From Acidimicrobiales bacterium (lineage in GTDB: Bacteria; Actinomycetota; Acidimicrobiia; Acidimicrobiales; RAAP-2), in contig JADGOJ010000002.1 of the NCBI GenBank assembly GCA_017883045.1, positions 1 through 64,000 of the forward strand: a stretch of DNA of 64,000 nt. The letters are read 5' to 3'. Positions 21,834-31,131 of this stretch are shown in pieces. The notes beneath the pieces were generated by a model. That model did no database searches. It saw only the letters and a program-made list of their open reading frames with translations, and was not told the DNA's origin. A program made the position numbers and the translations under genes. Each line of letters starts with the position of its first letter. Position 1 is the stretch's first letter.

Positions 21834-24467
21834 TCAGCCCTTGGCGGTCGCCCAGTTGTCGCCCCAGTGCAGCGAGACCTCGAGCGGGACGCTGAGATTG
21901 GCCGCGTTGGTGAGCGCGTCGACGATGATCGCGCCCACGCGGGCCTGTTCGTCAGGCGGGGTCTCGACCAGGACCTCGTCGTGGACCTGGAGGATGAGGC
22001 GGGCCTCGAGCTCTTCGGCGCGCAGGCGCCGGTCGAGGCGCACCAGCGCGGACTTGAAGACGTCGGCCGCGAGACCCTGGATGCCGGCGTTCATCGCCTG
22101 GCGCTCGGCCGCCTGGCGCTGGGGGCCGGTCGCCGTGGCGAGGTCGGGGAACGGGCGGATCCGGCCGAACTCGGTGCGCGAGTAGCCCTGGTTGCGTATC
22201 TCCTTGATGGTGTTGTCCATGTAGGCGCGCAGGCTTGGGAAGCCGGCGAAGTACTTGTCCATGACCTCCTTGGCCGCAGCGACGCTGACCCCGAGGCGCT
22301 GACTGAGCCCGTACGCCTCCATGCCGTAGGCGAGGCCGTAGGAGACGGCCTTGGCCTGTTCACGCTGCTCGGAAGTGACCTGGTCGGGCGCGACGCCAAA
22401 GACCGACGCGGCGATCGTGCGGTGCACGTCCTCGTTCGATGCAAACGCGGTGAGCAGGCCCGAGTCCTGAGAGAGGTGGGCCAGGATGCGCAGTTCGAGC
22501 TGGTTGTAGTCCGACACCGCCAGGACCCATCCCTCGCTCGGCACGAAGGCGTAGCGCAGCCGTCGCCCCTCTTGGCTGCGCACGGGGATGTTGTGCAGGT
22601 TGGGGTTGTCCGACGAGAGCCGGCCGGTGCGCGCCACGGTCTGGTTGAACGTTGCGTGGATTCTCCCGTCGGCGGCGACCGCCGCGATGAGGGGCGGTCC
22701 GTAGGTCCCGCGCAGCTTCTCCACCTCGCGATAGCGCAGGATGAGCGCCACGATCGGGTGCTCGGTCTGTATCGCCTCGAGGCTCGAGGCGTCAGTCGAG
22801 TAGCCGGACTTGATCTTCTTCACCGCCGTCAGCCCGAGCTCGTCGAACAGCACGGTCTGGAGTTGCTGGGGCGAATTGACCTTGAACTCGTGGCCGGCGA
22901 CCTCTTGGATCTGGGCGTCGAGGGCGCTCGCCTCGGCCGCGAACTCCCCGGCGATAGTGCGCAGCATCTCGACGTCGACGCGGATGCCCCTCGCCTCCAT
23001 GCGCCCGAGCACCATCACCAGCGGCAGCTCGATCTGCTCGTAGACGAAGCTCAACTCCCAGCGCTCGATCTCCGCGCGCAGATGCTCGCGCAGACGCGCG
23101 ATCAGCTGCACCTCGTAGAGCAGCGTCTCGTCGTCCGACGACGACTCGAACAGCGAGGGTGTCGTCGCGGCGATCGGCTCGTCGAGGAAGCGGTTGGCGA
23201 CGTCGGCCAGGTCGTAGCGTCCGCTGGTTGCGTCGACCAAAAAGGCCATGATCGCCGTGTCGTCGGCCGGCTCGGGCACCGCGAGACCCTGTTGGGCGGC
23301 GAGGCGGTAGAGGCCCTTCAGGTCGTGGCCGCTCGGCGCGGCGTCGCCGATCGACTCGAGGAACTCGACGGCGTCGCCAAGGGCGGCGGTGCCCCTCGCC
23401 GGATCCAAGACGGCGACCCGGCCCGCGCGGTACGAGACGACCGGTGAAGCCGTCGTCGCCATCACGGTGGCCAGGCGCTTCTCCACCTTCAGCGCCTTGG
23501 CGGGCGGGGCCTTCGCGGGCGCCAAGTTCGCCGTTGACGTCGACGCCGTCGAGGCGGGCTCGCCGAGCAGGCCCTCCTTCATCAACTTGTCGAACCGAGC
23601 GCGCATCGTGTTCATCTCAAAGCGCTCGCAGTAGGTGGCGACCTCGTCGCGGTTCCACCCCCCGAGCGTTATTTCGCGCAACGTGAAGTCAAGGGGCACG
23701 TCGCGCACCAGGCGCATGACCTTCTCGTTGTTTCGAGCGCGCTCCTCGTAGGTGGCGATGTTCTCGCGCAGCTTGGGTGTCAGTTCCGCGAGGTGGTCGT
23801 AGAGGTCGTCCAGGTCGCGGTACTGGGCGAAGAGTTTCGCTGCGGTCTTCTCCCCGACCCCGGGCACGCCGGGCAGGTTGTCCGAGGGGTCGCCGCGCAG
23901 CGCCGCGAGCATCGGATAGCGCTCGGGCTCGACTCCGGTGCGCTCGAAGATGCCGGCCTCGTCGTAGAGCGAGTAGTCCGACACGCCGCGCCGGTTGTAG
24001 AGGACCTTCACGTAGGGGTCTTCGACGAGTTGGAAGGTGTCTCGGTCGCCGGTCACGACGATGACGGGGATCTTCTCCTCGCGTCCCCACGTGGCGAGGG
24101 TCGCCAGCACGTCGTCGGCCTCGAAGTTCTTCACTCCGAGCACCGGGATGTGCAGCGCCTTGCAGAGGTTCCTGATGAGATCGAACTGGGGATCGAGCTC
24201 GGGCGGCGTCTCGGCGCGCCCGCCCTTGTAGTCCTCCACCATCTCGTCTCGGAACGTCCCTCCGGGCAGGTCGAAGGCGACCGCGAGGGCCCTGGGATGC
24301 TGGGTCTGGACGAGCGACACGAGCATCGACGCGAACCCGTGCAGGGCGTTGGTGACCAGGCCGTCGGAGGTCTTGATGTCGGTGGGCAGGGCGAAGAAGG
24401 CGCGAAACGCCAACGACATGCCATCCAACAGCAGAAGCGGCCGCTGGTCGGTCGAGTCGTCAGCCAA
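21834..24467 (-). CDS. polA: DNA polymerase I
   Basis: 5'-3' exonuclease domain and polymerase motifs A-C (SDYNQLELRILAHLS, QVHDEVLVE). Confidence 0.98.
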   Translation of the reverse strand: MADDSTDQRPLLLLDGMSLAFRAFFALPTDIKTSDGLVTNALHGFASMLVSLVQTQHPRALAVAFDLPGGTFRDEMVEDYKGGRAETPPELDPQFDLIRNLCKALHIPVLGVKNFEADDVLATLATWGREEKIPVIVVTGDRDTFQLVEDPYVKVLYNRRGVSDYSLYDEAGIFERTGVEPERYPMLAALRGDPSDNLPGVPGVGEKTAAKLFAQYRDLDDLYDHLAELTPKLRENIATYEERARNNEKVMRLVRDVPLDFTLREITLGGWNRDEVATYCERFEMNTMRARFDKLMKEGLLGEPASTASTSTANLAPAKAPPAKALKVEKRLATVMATTASPVVSYRAGRVAVLDPARGTAALGDAVEFLESIGDAAPSGHDLKGLYRLAAQQGLAVPEPADDTAIMAFLVDATSGRYDLADVANRFLDEPIAATTPSLFESSSDDETLLYEVQLIARLREHLRAEIERWELSFVYEQIELPLVMVLGRMEARGIRVDVEMLRTIAGEFAAEASALDAQIQEVAGHEFKVNSPQQLQTVLFDELGLTAVKKIKSGYSTDASSLEAIQTEHPIVALILRYREVEKLRGTYGPPLIAAVAADGRIHATFNQTVARTGRLSSDNPNLHNIPVRSQEGRRLRYAFVPSEGWVLAVSDYNQLELRILAHLSQDSGLLTAFASNEDVHRTIAASVFGVAPDQVTSEQREQAKAVSYGLAYGMEAYGLSQRLGVSVAAAKEVMDKYFAGFPSLRAYMDNTIKEIRNQGYSRTEFGRIRPFPDLATATGPQRQAAERQAMNAGIQGLAADVFKSALVRLDRRLRAEELEARLILQVHDEVLVETPPDEQARVGAIIVDALTNAANLSVPLEVSLHWGDNWATAKG

Positions 24468-25032
24468 CGAACTCGCCCTTCAAGATCTGTTGGGCGACGT
24501 CGCGCATCCGAGTGCGTCCACGCATCGCGGACTGCTGGATTATCTCGAAGGCCGCGGGCTCGTCCAGGCCGCGCTGCTCCATCAGCAGCTCCTTGGCGCG
24601 CTGGACGATCTCGCGCGTCTCGATCTTGTCGTCAACGTGGCTCGCCTCGGGCTCCTCGTGCGGTGCGGCCGTGGCCGGATGCAACAGCGCCGCCAACTTG
24701 GGCAGTAGCTCGCTGCTGCGAAAGGGCTTCACCAGGTACGCAACGACGCCGGCGTCGCGCGCGCTCTCGATGAGCGAACGCTGGCTGAACGCCGTGAGCA
24801 GCACGACCATCGTGCCCGAGCCCTTCAGCTCCCGGGCGACCTCGATGCCGTCGATGCCGGGCATCTTCACGTCAAGCAGGGCCAGGTCGGGCTCGAGTTC
24901 GCGGATCATGGCGAGGGCGTCGTCACCGCGAGCGGCTTCTCCGACCACCAGGTAGCCGTCGCCCTCGAGGATCTCCTTGAGGTCGAGACGGATGATCGAC
25001 TCGTCGTCGGCGATGACAACACGTTTATCCAT
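24460..25032 (-). CDS. pdtaR: ANTAR-domain response regulator (PdtaR-like)
   Basis: Receiver domain (ADDESIIRLDLKEILE, LLDVKMPGIDG, LVKPF) plus C-terminal ANTAR; adjacent to polA as in mycobacteria. Confidence 0.9.
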   Translation of the reverse strand: MDKRVVIADDESIIRLDLKEILEGDGYLVVGEAARGDDALAMIRELEPDLALLDVKMPGIDGIEVARELKGSGTMVVLLTAFSQRSLIESARDAGVVAYLVKPFRSSELLPKLAALLHPATAAPHEEPEASHVDDKIETREIVQRAKELLMEQRGLDEPAAFEIIQQSAMRGRTRMRDVAQQILKGEFVG

Positions 25033-25324
25033 GGTCGTCCTTCGGTGTCCAGTTGCGCAGGAGCTCGTCCCTCGCGGCGGTCAATTCTTTCACTTCCTGG
25101 GCCCGCCGTTTCATCTCGGCGTTGGCCGCCGCGACGTGGCGCGAAAGTTCGTCGTATTCGTGGGCCTGCAGGGGCGTTTCGGAGACCAGGGCGCGGATCC
25201 GCGCGTCGTCCAAGGCGTCATTCCACACGGCGACCTGCTCTTGGAGGACGTTGAGGCTCTCGCGCGCCACGGACAGCACCCTCTGCACGTCCTCGAGATG
25301 GCGCTTGTGCAGGCGTGAACCCAT
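25025..25324 (-). CDS. Hypothetical coiled-coil protein, translationally coupled to pdtaR
   Basis: 99 aa helical protein; its stop TAA lies inside the pdtaR start (ATGGATAA). Confidence 0.7.
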   Translation of the reverse strand: MGSRLHKRHLEDVQRVLSVARESLNVLQEQVAVWNDALDDARIRALVSETPLQAHEYDELSRHVAAANAEMKRRAQEVKELTAARDELLRNWTPKDDHG

Positions 25325-25336
25325 GCAATCAGTCTA
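25325..25336 (-). promoter_or_regulatory. Putative leaderless promoter -10 of the coiled-coil/pdtaR unit
   Basis: TAGACT-gattgc-ATG. Confidence 0.6.
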
Positions 25337-25345
25337 AATCCGTCG

Positions 25346-26401
25346 TCAGTCGACCGACGTGACGACGGCGGCGTGCGCCAGCATCTCGGGCGAGGGTACG
25401 ACGCCGAAGCCGCCCGGCGCCTCATCGACCTCGCGGTCGTAGCCCACGAGCACCACCGGCACCGGACCGAGGTCGCTCGGCTCGTCGACCCCATTGGCGG
25501 CAAGCGCGCGATGGACCGAGCGGGCGTAGGGCGATTCGAAGAAGCCCCCGACGTAGGGCCGCAGCCCCGACTCCTGGGCCTTGGCGATGAGGGTGCGCGC
25601 GTTGGCGAGCCCGCCCACGCGCGCCGGCTTCACGCAGATGATCGACGCCGCGCCGTAGCGCACCAGTTGGGCGAGGTCGCGCAGCGATCGCACGCCCTCG
25701 TCCACGCTGAGCGGCACATCGAGCAGCGCGGCGAGTCGCGCCTGGTCGATGACGTTGCCGACCGCGAAGGGCTGCTCCACCACCACCACCCGAGCCACGG
25801 CACGAATCGCGCGCACCTGTTCGACCACCTCGGCGTCGCTGGTGGCGGTGCAGTTGAAGTCGAGCAGGACCGGGCGGTCGAGGGCGGCGAGGCGCTCGAG
25901 GGCCCAGGCGCTCGGCGTGCCCGGCGCGGTCTTCGCGCGAACCCGGGCGACGTCGCGCTCGACATGCCATTCATCCTCGTCGAGCAGCGACACCGTCGCC
26001 TGCAGAGGGGTCGCGTAGCGCGCCGGCCAGAGGTCGCCGATCGAACGACCCGACGCTCGAAGTTCGCGGTCCAAGAGCGCCATCTCGAGCAACGCGACCG
26101 CGGGATTGCTCGCCGCCCTCGAGCCGGCGAACCTCGCGACCCGGCTCCACGACGGCACGGTGCCTTCGCGTGCGACGATCTGCTCGAGCTGGGGCAGCAC
26201 GAAGACGCGCACCTCGTCGAGCACGTCGGCGAGTCCCGGATCGCCATTCAACGCGTGCGGCTGGGGGGCCACTTCGCCGTAGCCGACGACGCCGTCGTGC
26301 TCGACCTCGAGGAACAGCCGCGAGCGCGCGTCGTGGCGCTGCGCACCGGCGCGGACGGCGAAGCGAATCTCGATGTCCTGTCGCCAGAGCGTCGCTCTCA
26401 T
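25346..26401 (-). CDS. menC: o-Succinylbenzoate synthase (enolase superfamily)
   Basis: Metal ligands in LLDFN, VVEQPF, LSVDEG; ICVKPARVGG lysine. ATG at 26401 or GTG at 26410. Confidence 0.82.
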   Translation of the reverse strand: MRATLWRQDIEIRFAVRAGAQRHDARSRLFLEVEHDGVVGYGEVAPQPHALNGDPGLADVLDEVRVFVLPQLEQIVAREGTVPSWSRVARFAGSRAASNPAVALLEMALLDRELRASGRSIGDLWPARYATPLQATVSLLDEDEWHVERDVARVRAKTAPGTPSAWALERLAALDRPVLLDFNCTATSDAEVVEQVRAIRAVARVVVVEQPFAVGNVIDQARLAALLDVPLSVDEGVRSLRDLAQLVRYGAASIICVKPARVGGLANARTLIAKAQESGLRPYVGGFFESPYARSVHRALAANGVDEPSDLGPVPVVLVGYDREVDEAPGGFGVVPSPEMLAHAAVVTSVD

Positions 26402-26440
26402 TCCCGCCACCTTACGGTTACTGCTACCGTTGTCGCCGCA

Positions 26441-26524
26441 GCCCGGATGGCGGAATCGGCAGACGCGGAGGCCTCAAAAGTCTTTACTCGAGAGGGTGTG
26501 TGGGTTCGAGTCCCACTCCGGGCA
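26441..26524 (+). tRNA. tRNA-Leu (anticodon CAA), CCA not encoded
   Basis: GCCCGGA...GAGGC-CTCAAAA-GTCTT...GGTTCGAGTCC...TCCGGGC-A; class II variable arm. Confidence 0.95.
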
Positions 26525-26530
26525 CGCTGT

Positions 26531-26542
26531 TACCGTAAGAAG
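26531..26542 (+). promoter_or_regulatory. Putative leaderless promoter -10 of fabD
   Basis: TACCGT-aagaag-GTG. Confidence 0.6.
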
Positions 26543-27472
26543 GTGCCAGAACTGACGAACCTGCCCTTTCGCGACGACGTGGTCGTGCTCTTCCCCGGCC
26601 AGGGATCGCTCTCGGGAGGCGCGGGACTTGCGTGGCAGTCGTCGCGCCACTGGAACGAGATCGATCGCATCAGCGAAGCCGCACGTCTCGACGTCGCGCA
26701 ACTGCTGCTGAGCACCTCGGACGAGGAGGTCGTGCGCACCGACCGCGCCCAGATCGCCACCTTCGCCCTCTCCATCGTTGGCTACCTCGAACTGCTCGAC
26801 CGCGGTGTTCGGCCGCGCTACCTACTCGGCCACAGCCTGGGCGAGTTCTCGGCCCTGGTCGCCTCGGGCCTGCTGTCGATCGAGGACGGCGCGCGACTGA
26901 TCGGCGTGCGCGGCGCGGCCATGGCCCGCGCCGCCAAGGAGACCGAGGGCTCCATGGTTGCGCTGATGGGGGGCGACGACGGCGCGCGCCAGGCACTCTT
27001 CGAACTTGACGAGGTCTGGGTCGCCAACATCAACGGCCCGAGCCAGATCGTGGTGAGCGGGACCACGGCCGGGCTCGAGGTCGTGTTGAACCGTCACAAG
27101 GAGATTGGGTGGCGCCGCGCCACGCCGCTCGCGGTCGGTGGCGCGTTCCACTCGCCACTGATGGCGCCGGCCCAGGCCGAGCTCGACAAGGCGCTGTCGA
27201 GCGTCGAGTGGGGAACAACCGAAGCCATGCTGATCGCCAACGTCGACGGGGAGGTGCACACCAGCGCCGAGGAGTGGCGCGCACTGCTGTCGCGCCAGCT
27301 CACCTCGCCGGTGGAGTTCCTTCGTGCGACGCTCGCGCTGCCCGAGTCGGTGACGACGACCGTCGAGATGCCGCCGGGTGCGGTTCTGACCGGACTCACC
27401 AAGCGCATCCGTTCCTTCGAGGTCCAACTCTCCCCCGCCACACTCAGTGAAATGCAGGAGGTCTCGCTGTGA
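26543..27472 (+). CDS. fabD: Malonyl CoA-acyl carrier protein transacylase
   Basis: VVLFPGQGS, LLGHSLGEFSALVASG; GTG at 26543 lies after the tRNA. Confidence 0.95.
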   Translation: MPELTNLPFRDDVVVLFPGQGSLSGGAGLAWQSSRHWNEIDRISEAARLDVAQLLLSTSDEEVVRTDRAQIATFALSIVGYLELLDRGVRPRYLLGHSLGEFSALVASGLLSIEDGARLIGVRGAAMARAAKETEGSMVALMGGDDGARQALFELDEVWVANINGPSQIVVSGTTAGLEVVLNRHKEIGWRRATPLAVGGAFHSPLMAPAQAELDKALSSVEWGTTEAMLIANVDGEVHTSAEEWRALLSRQLTSPVEFLRATLALPESVTTTVEMPPGAVLTGLTKRIRSFEVQLSPATLSEMQEVSL

Positions 27473-28173
27473 GCCGACACGTCATCGTCACCGGAGCCAG
27501 TCGCGGCATCGGCGCCGCCATCGCGGAGTTCTTCATCCACGAAGGCGACCGGGTGGTCGCGATGTCGCGCTCGGGCGACGCGCCCGACGGGTGCGCCAAG
27601 TCCTTCGCCCTCGACGTCGCCGACTCCCGGGCCGTCAACGAGGCCGTGAAGGCCGCGATCGAGGAGTTCGGCCCGGTGGGGGTGGCGGTCGTGAACGCGG
27701 GCGTGACGCGCGACGGACTCGCCATGCGCATGTCCGACGAGCAGTGGCACGAGGTCATCGCCACGGACCTCGACGGGGCGTTCTACACCGCCCGCGCGAC
27801 CATGGCCTCGATGGTGCGTGCCCGGACCGGTTCGATCATCTTCATCAGCTCCATCAGCCCCTTCGTCGGCGTGCCCGGCCAGGCGAACTACGCCGCGGCC
27901 AAGGCCGGTCTGGTGGGCCTGGCGCGGTCGCTCGCCAAAGAGGTCGCCGCCCGCGGGGTCACCGTGAACGTCGTGGCCCCGGGCCTCATCGACACCGATA
28001 TGACCACCGACCTCGGCGCCGCCAAGGACACCATGGCCGCCATGATCCCGATGGGCCGCATCGGACAGCCCAGCGACGTCGCGGGCGTCGTCGGGTTCCT
28101 CGCCGGCAATCAGGCCCGTTACATCACCGGAGCGGTGCTCTGCGTCGATGGCGGAATGGCGATGGGCCACTAG
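27469..28173 (+). CDS. fabG: 3-oxoacyl-ACP reductase
   Basis: VTGASRGIGAAIAE, NYAAAKAGLVGLARSLAKE. Confidence 0.95.
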   Translation: MSRHVIVTGASRGIGAAIAEFFIHEGDRVVAMSRSGDAPDGCAKSFALDVADSRAVNEAVKAAIEEFGPVGVAVVNAGVTRDGLAMRMSDEQWHEVIATDLDGAFYTARATMASMVRARTGSIIFISSISPFVGVPGQANYAAAKAGLVGLARSLAKEVAARGVTVNVVAPGLIDTDMTTDLGAAKDTMAAMIPMGRIGQPSDVAGVVGFLAGNQARYITGAVLCVDGGMAMGH

Positions 28174-28231
28174 GTGTCACAGGTCCCTGGACCGTTTAGT
28201 ACGATGAAGCGACAGAAAAAGGGGTAAGACC

Positions 28232-28471
28232 ATGGACCGCAACGAAGCTCTAACGAAATTCACCGATAACGCCGTCGAGGTGCTGGCGGTGGACCCCTCG
28301 AAGGTGACGATGGAAGCCTCCTTCGCCGACGACCTCGGTGCCGACAGCCTCGACCTGGTCGAGCTCGTCATGGCCCTCGAAGAGACGTTCGACATCGAAG
28401 TCGCGGAAGACGAGCTCAAGGACATCCGAACCGTCGGCGAAGCCTTCGAACTCATCTACGCCAAGCTGTAG
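28232..28471 (+). CDS. acpP: Acyl carrier protein
   Basis: [21 protein letters not shown] phosphopantetheine site; AAAGGGG Shine-Dalgarno. Confidence 0.97.
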   Translation: MDRNEALTKFTDNAVEVLAVDPSKVTMEASFADDLGADSLDLVELVMALEETFDIEVAEDELKDIRTVGEAFELIYAKL

Positions 28472-29670
28472 TGCAGGTAGCCGTCACCCCATCGGGGCCG
28501 GTACAGGGTCGCCGGGTCGCCGTCACCGGGCTCGGGGCACTCACGTGCGCGGGCATCGGCGTGGACGCGCTGTGGAGCGCGCTGGCCAAGAGCACCGCGC
28601 CCGAGAGCAAGCGCATCGCGCCCTTCGACGCCTCGCACATCGGCGGACCCAAGGAGTTGCGCCGCCTCGACCCCTTCTCGCTCTACGCGTTGATGGCCGC
28701 CGACGAGGCCTGGAACCAGAGCGGTCTCACCGGACCGATCGTCGACGCGGGCAGCATCGTCACCACCGGCATCGGTGGGCTTCAGACCGTGATCGAGCAG
28801 CTGCGCATCCTCAATGAGAAGGGTCCCGACCGGGTCTCGCCCTTCATGGTGCCCATGATGATGCCCAACGCCGCCACCGCCGCGGTCTCGATGCGCTTCG
28901 GTCTGGGTGGGCCGTGTGAGACGGTGACCACCGCCTGCGCGGCTGGGACCCACGCGATCGGCAACGCCGCGCGGCTCGTCGCCACCGGTCGCAGCACCGT
29001 CGCGATCGCCGGCGGGGCCGAGGCCGTGATAGTGCCGATCGCCGAAGCCGGGTTCCGCAACATGACCGCGCTCAGCAGCGGCGACTTCTCGCGGCCTTTC
29101 GACGTCGACCGCGACGGCTTCGTCATGGGCGAGGGTGCGGGGATCGTCGTGCTCGAAGAGTGGGAGCACGCGCTCGCGCGCGGCGCCACCATCTACGCCG
29201 AGGTCCTCGGCGCCGCCTCGACCGCCGACGCCCACCACATCACCGCACCCGACCCCTCGGGCCACGGCGCCATCCGCTGCATGGAGTTGGCGTTGGTCGA
29301 CGCCGGCGTCAGCGCGACGGACGTCTCGCACATCAACGCCCACGGCACCTCGACCCCGCTCAACGACCTGGCCGAGTCGGTCGCCGTGCGTCACGTCTTT
29401 GGCGACCACGCTCCGCCCGTGACCTCCATCAAGGGCCACCTGGGGCACTCGCTCGCCGCCGCCGGCGCGCTCGAGGGCGTGGTCTCCGTGATGACCTTGC
29501 TCAATCAGTTGATCCCACCCACCGCCGGCACGGTGAACGTCGACCCCGAGTGCGGGCTCGACGTGGTCATCGGCGAACCGCGCAGGGCCGACATCGAGGT
29601 GGTGCTGTCGAACTCGTTCGGTTTCGGCGGCCATAACGGCAGCGTGGTCTTTCGCCGCTTCAACGGCTGA
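28471..29670 (+). CDS. fabF: 3-oxoacyl-ACP synthase II
   Basis: TTACAAGTHAIG active site, NAHGTSTPLND, KGHLGHSLAAAG. Confidence 0.97.
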   Translation: MQVAVTPSGPVQGRRVAVTGLGALTCAGIGVDALWSALAKSTAPESKRIAPFDASHIGGPKELRRLDPFSLYALMAADEAWNQSGLTGPIVDAGSIVTTGIGGLQTVIEQLRILNEKGPDRVSPFMVPMMMPNAATAAVSMRFGLGGPCETVTTACAAGTHAIGNAARLVATGRSTVAIAGGAEAVIVPIAEAGFRNMTALSSGDFSRPFDVDRDGFVMGEGAGIVVLEEWEHALARGATIYAEVLGAASTADAHHITAPDPSGHGAIRCMELALVDAGVSATDVSHINAHGTSTPLNDLAESVAVRHVFGDHAPPVTSIKGHLGHSLAAAGALEGVVSVMTLLNQLIPPTAGTVNVDPECGLDVVIGEPRRADIEVVLSNSFGFGGHNGSVVFRRFNG

Positions 29671-30336
29671 TCAGAGCGGCCACTCGTCGTGGTGACGCTC
29701 AACGTAGGTGTGGTCGTAGGCCCAGCGCGCGTTGGCGATGAACTGGCCCAGCAGGACCGGATCCTTCACGCCCGGCGCGGTCTCCACTCCCGAGCGCACG
29801 TCCACACCCCACACCGGGTAGTTCTGCACGATGTCGACGACGTTGGAAGGGTTGAGCCCACCCGAGGCGATCATCGGGGTGCGCACGGCGTCGTCGAGGA
29901 ACAGAGCGAGGCAGTCCACCAGCGAGTCGTGATCGTCAGAGTCGGGCAAGACGAGGTAGTCGACTCCGGGGATCGGCACGGCGAGGTCGGGGTTGCCGAT
30001 GCCGGGCAGTGAACGCATCACCGTGTTGACTCGTTCGGCCACGTAGGCGAGCGCGCCTGACGTGATCGCGCCGTCGAGCTGGACGGCGGAGAGGCCCAGC
30101 GTATTGGTGATCTCGACGACGCGCTCGGGCATCTCGTTTCGAAAGACCCCCACCGAGATCGCGCCCCCGGGCAGTCGGCGCACGATGTCGTGGGCGGCAT
30201 TGACCGAGATCTGCCGGGGTGTGGGACCAAAGTCGAAGCCAACCGCGCTCGCGCCGAGCCCGATGGAGAACAGCGCGTCCTCCTCCGTGGTGACCCCCGA
30301 GACCTTGATGAATAGACCTTCAGTGTTCAACCGCAC
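29671..30336 (-). CDS. TrpF-like (phosphoribosylanthranilate isomerase family) protein with altered active site
   Basis: IKVSGVTTEEDALFSIGLGASAVGFDFGPTPRQIS, PMIASGGLNPSNV, WGVDVRSGVETAPGVKD align with TrpF; expected KxCG reads KVSG. Confidence 0.75.
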   Translation of the reverse strand: MRLNTEGLFIKVSGVTTEEDALFSIGLGASAVGFDFGPTPRQISVNAAHDIVRRLPGGAISVGVFRNEMPERVVEITNTLGLSAVQLDGAITSGALAYVAERVNTVMRSLPGIGNPDLAVPIPGVDYLVLPDSDDHDSLVDCLALFLDDAVRTPMIASGGLNPSNVVDIVQNYPVWGVDVRSGVETAPGVKDPVLLGQFIANARWAYDHTYVERHHDEWPL

Positions 30337-30382
30337 GTGGCGACTCCTTCATCACCACGTTAACGGCGCCACCTGACGCCGC

Positions 30383-31081
30383 TCAGGCAATCGGCTCGAC
30401 GACGACATCCTCAACGGCGTCGAGCAACTCGTCGCCCAGCAGGGTGCGGTGCGCAATGCCCAGGGCGATCACCGTCTCGCCGGTACGCACCGCGCTGGTG
30501 ACGCCCTGGTGGCCCGCGGGCCCCTTCGATCGCAACACCTCGTCGATCCGTTCGAACGACGGACCCGAGGCCCGCACCAGGCGCCACGGAACGCTCGATC
30601 CGCGTGCGTCGAGCCGTCCGACCAACTCCTGGCCGGTGAAGCAGCCCTTGGTGAACGAGATCGTCGACGCCACAAACGAACGGCCGAAGCTGTGCGGCGT
30701 CAACCCACCGGCGAACTCCGCCGGTCCCGGGGCGCCGGCGCGAATCTGCTCAACGATCGTGTGGAATGGTCCCTCCTCCACCTCGACGAGATCGAGGGTG
30801 CATTCGGTGCGCAACAGGAACCGTCGCAAGCGTGCCAGCGCCGCCTCACCGAGCGATCGCGGCACCGTCAGCGCGAAGCCCTCGAAGACCCTCGTGACCT
30901 GGCACGAGGTGATGACCACGCTGTCGGGGGCGAGGATCAGGGCCCACAGACCCTCATCGGGCACCGCCGAGAGGTCCTGGCTCAGTTGGCCCTGGAGGAA
31001 TTGCTCGCTCTGGGGCCCGCGCACGAGGATCCTCGACCACGCCAAGGCTCCCTCACCCGCTGCGCTCGTCGAATCACTCAT
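30383..31081 (-). CDS. YgfZ/GcvT-like folate-binding protein
   Basis: KGCFTGQELVGRLDARG signature. Confidence 0.88.
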   Translation of the reverse strand: MSDSTSAAGEGALAWSRILVRGPQSEQFLQGQLSQDLSAVPDEGLWALILAPDSVVITSCQVTRVFEGFALTVPRSLGEAALARLRRFLLRTECTLDLVEVEEGPFHTIVEQIRAGAPGPAEFAGGLTPHSFGRSFVASTISFTKGCFTGQELVGRLDARGSSVPWRLVRASGPSFERIDEVLRSKGPAGHQGVTSAVRTGETVIALGIAHRTLLGDELLDAVEDVVVEPIA

Positions 31082-31131
31082 CGACCACTACAGTAAGCGC
31101 GAGCGAGAAGCGCCCGAGCGAAAGCCAGTCG

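Noticed and set aside
21834-24467. PolA lacking obvious 3'-5' exonuclease catalytic residues as a novelty
   Set aside because: Loss of proofreading motifs in the middle domain is common in Actinobacteria and other bacterial Pol I enzymes.
25373-26542. N-terminal extension of the fabD ORF (ORF track start 25373)
   Set aside because: Antisense to menC and runs through tRNA-Leu(CAA); fabD homology begins at GTG 26543.
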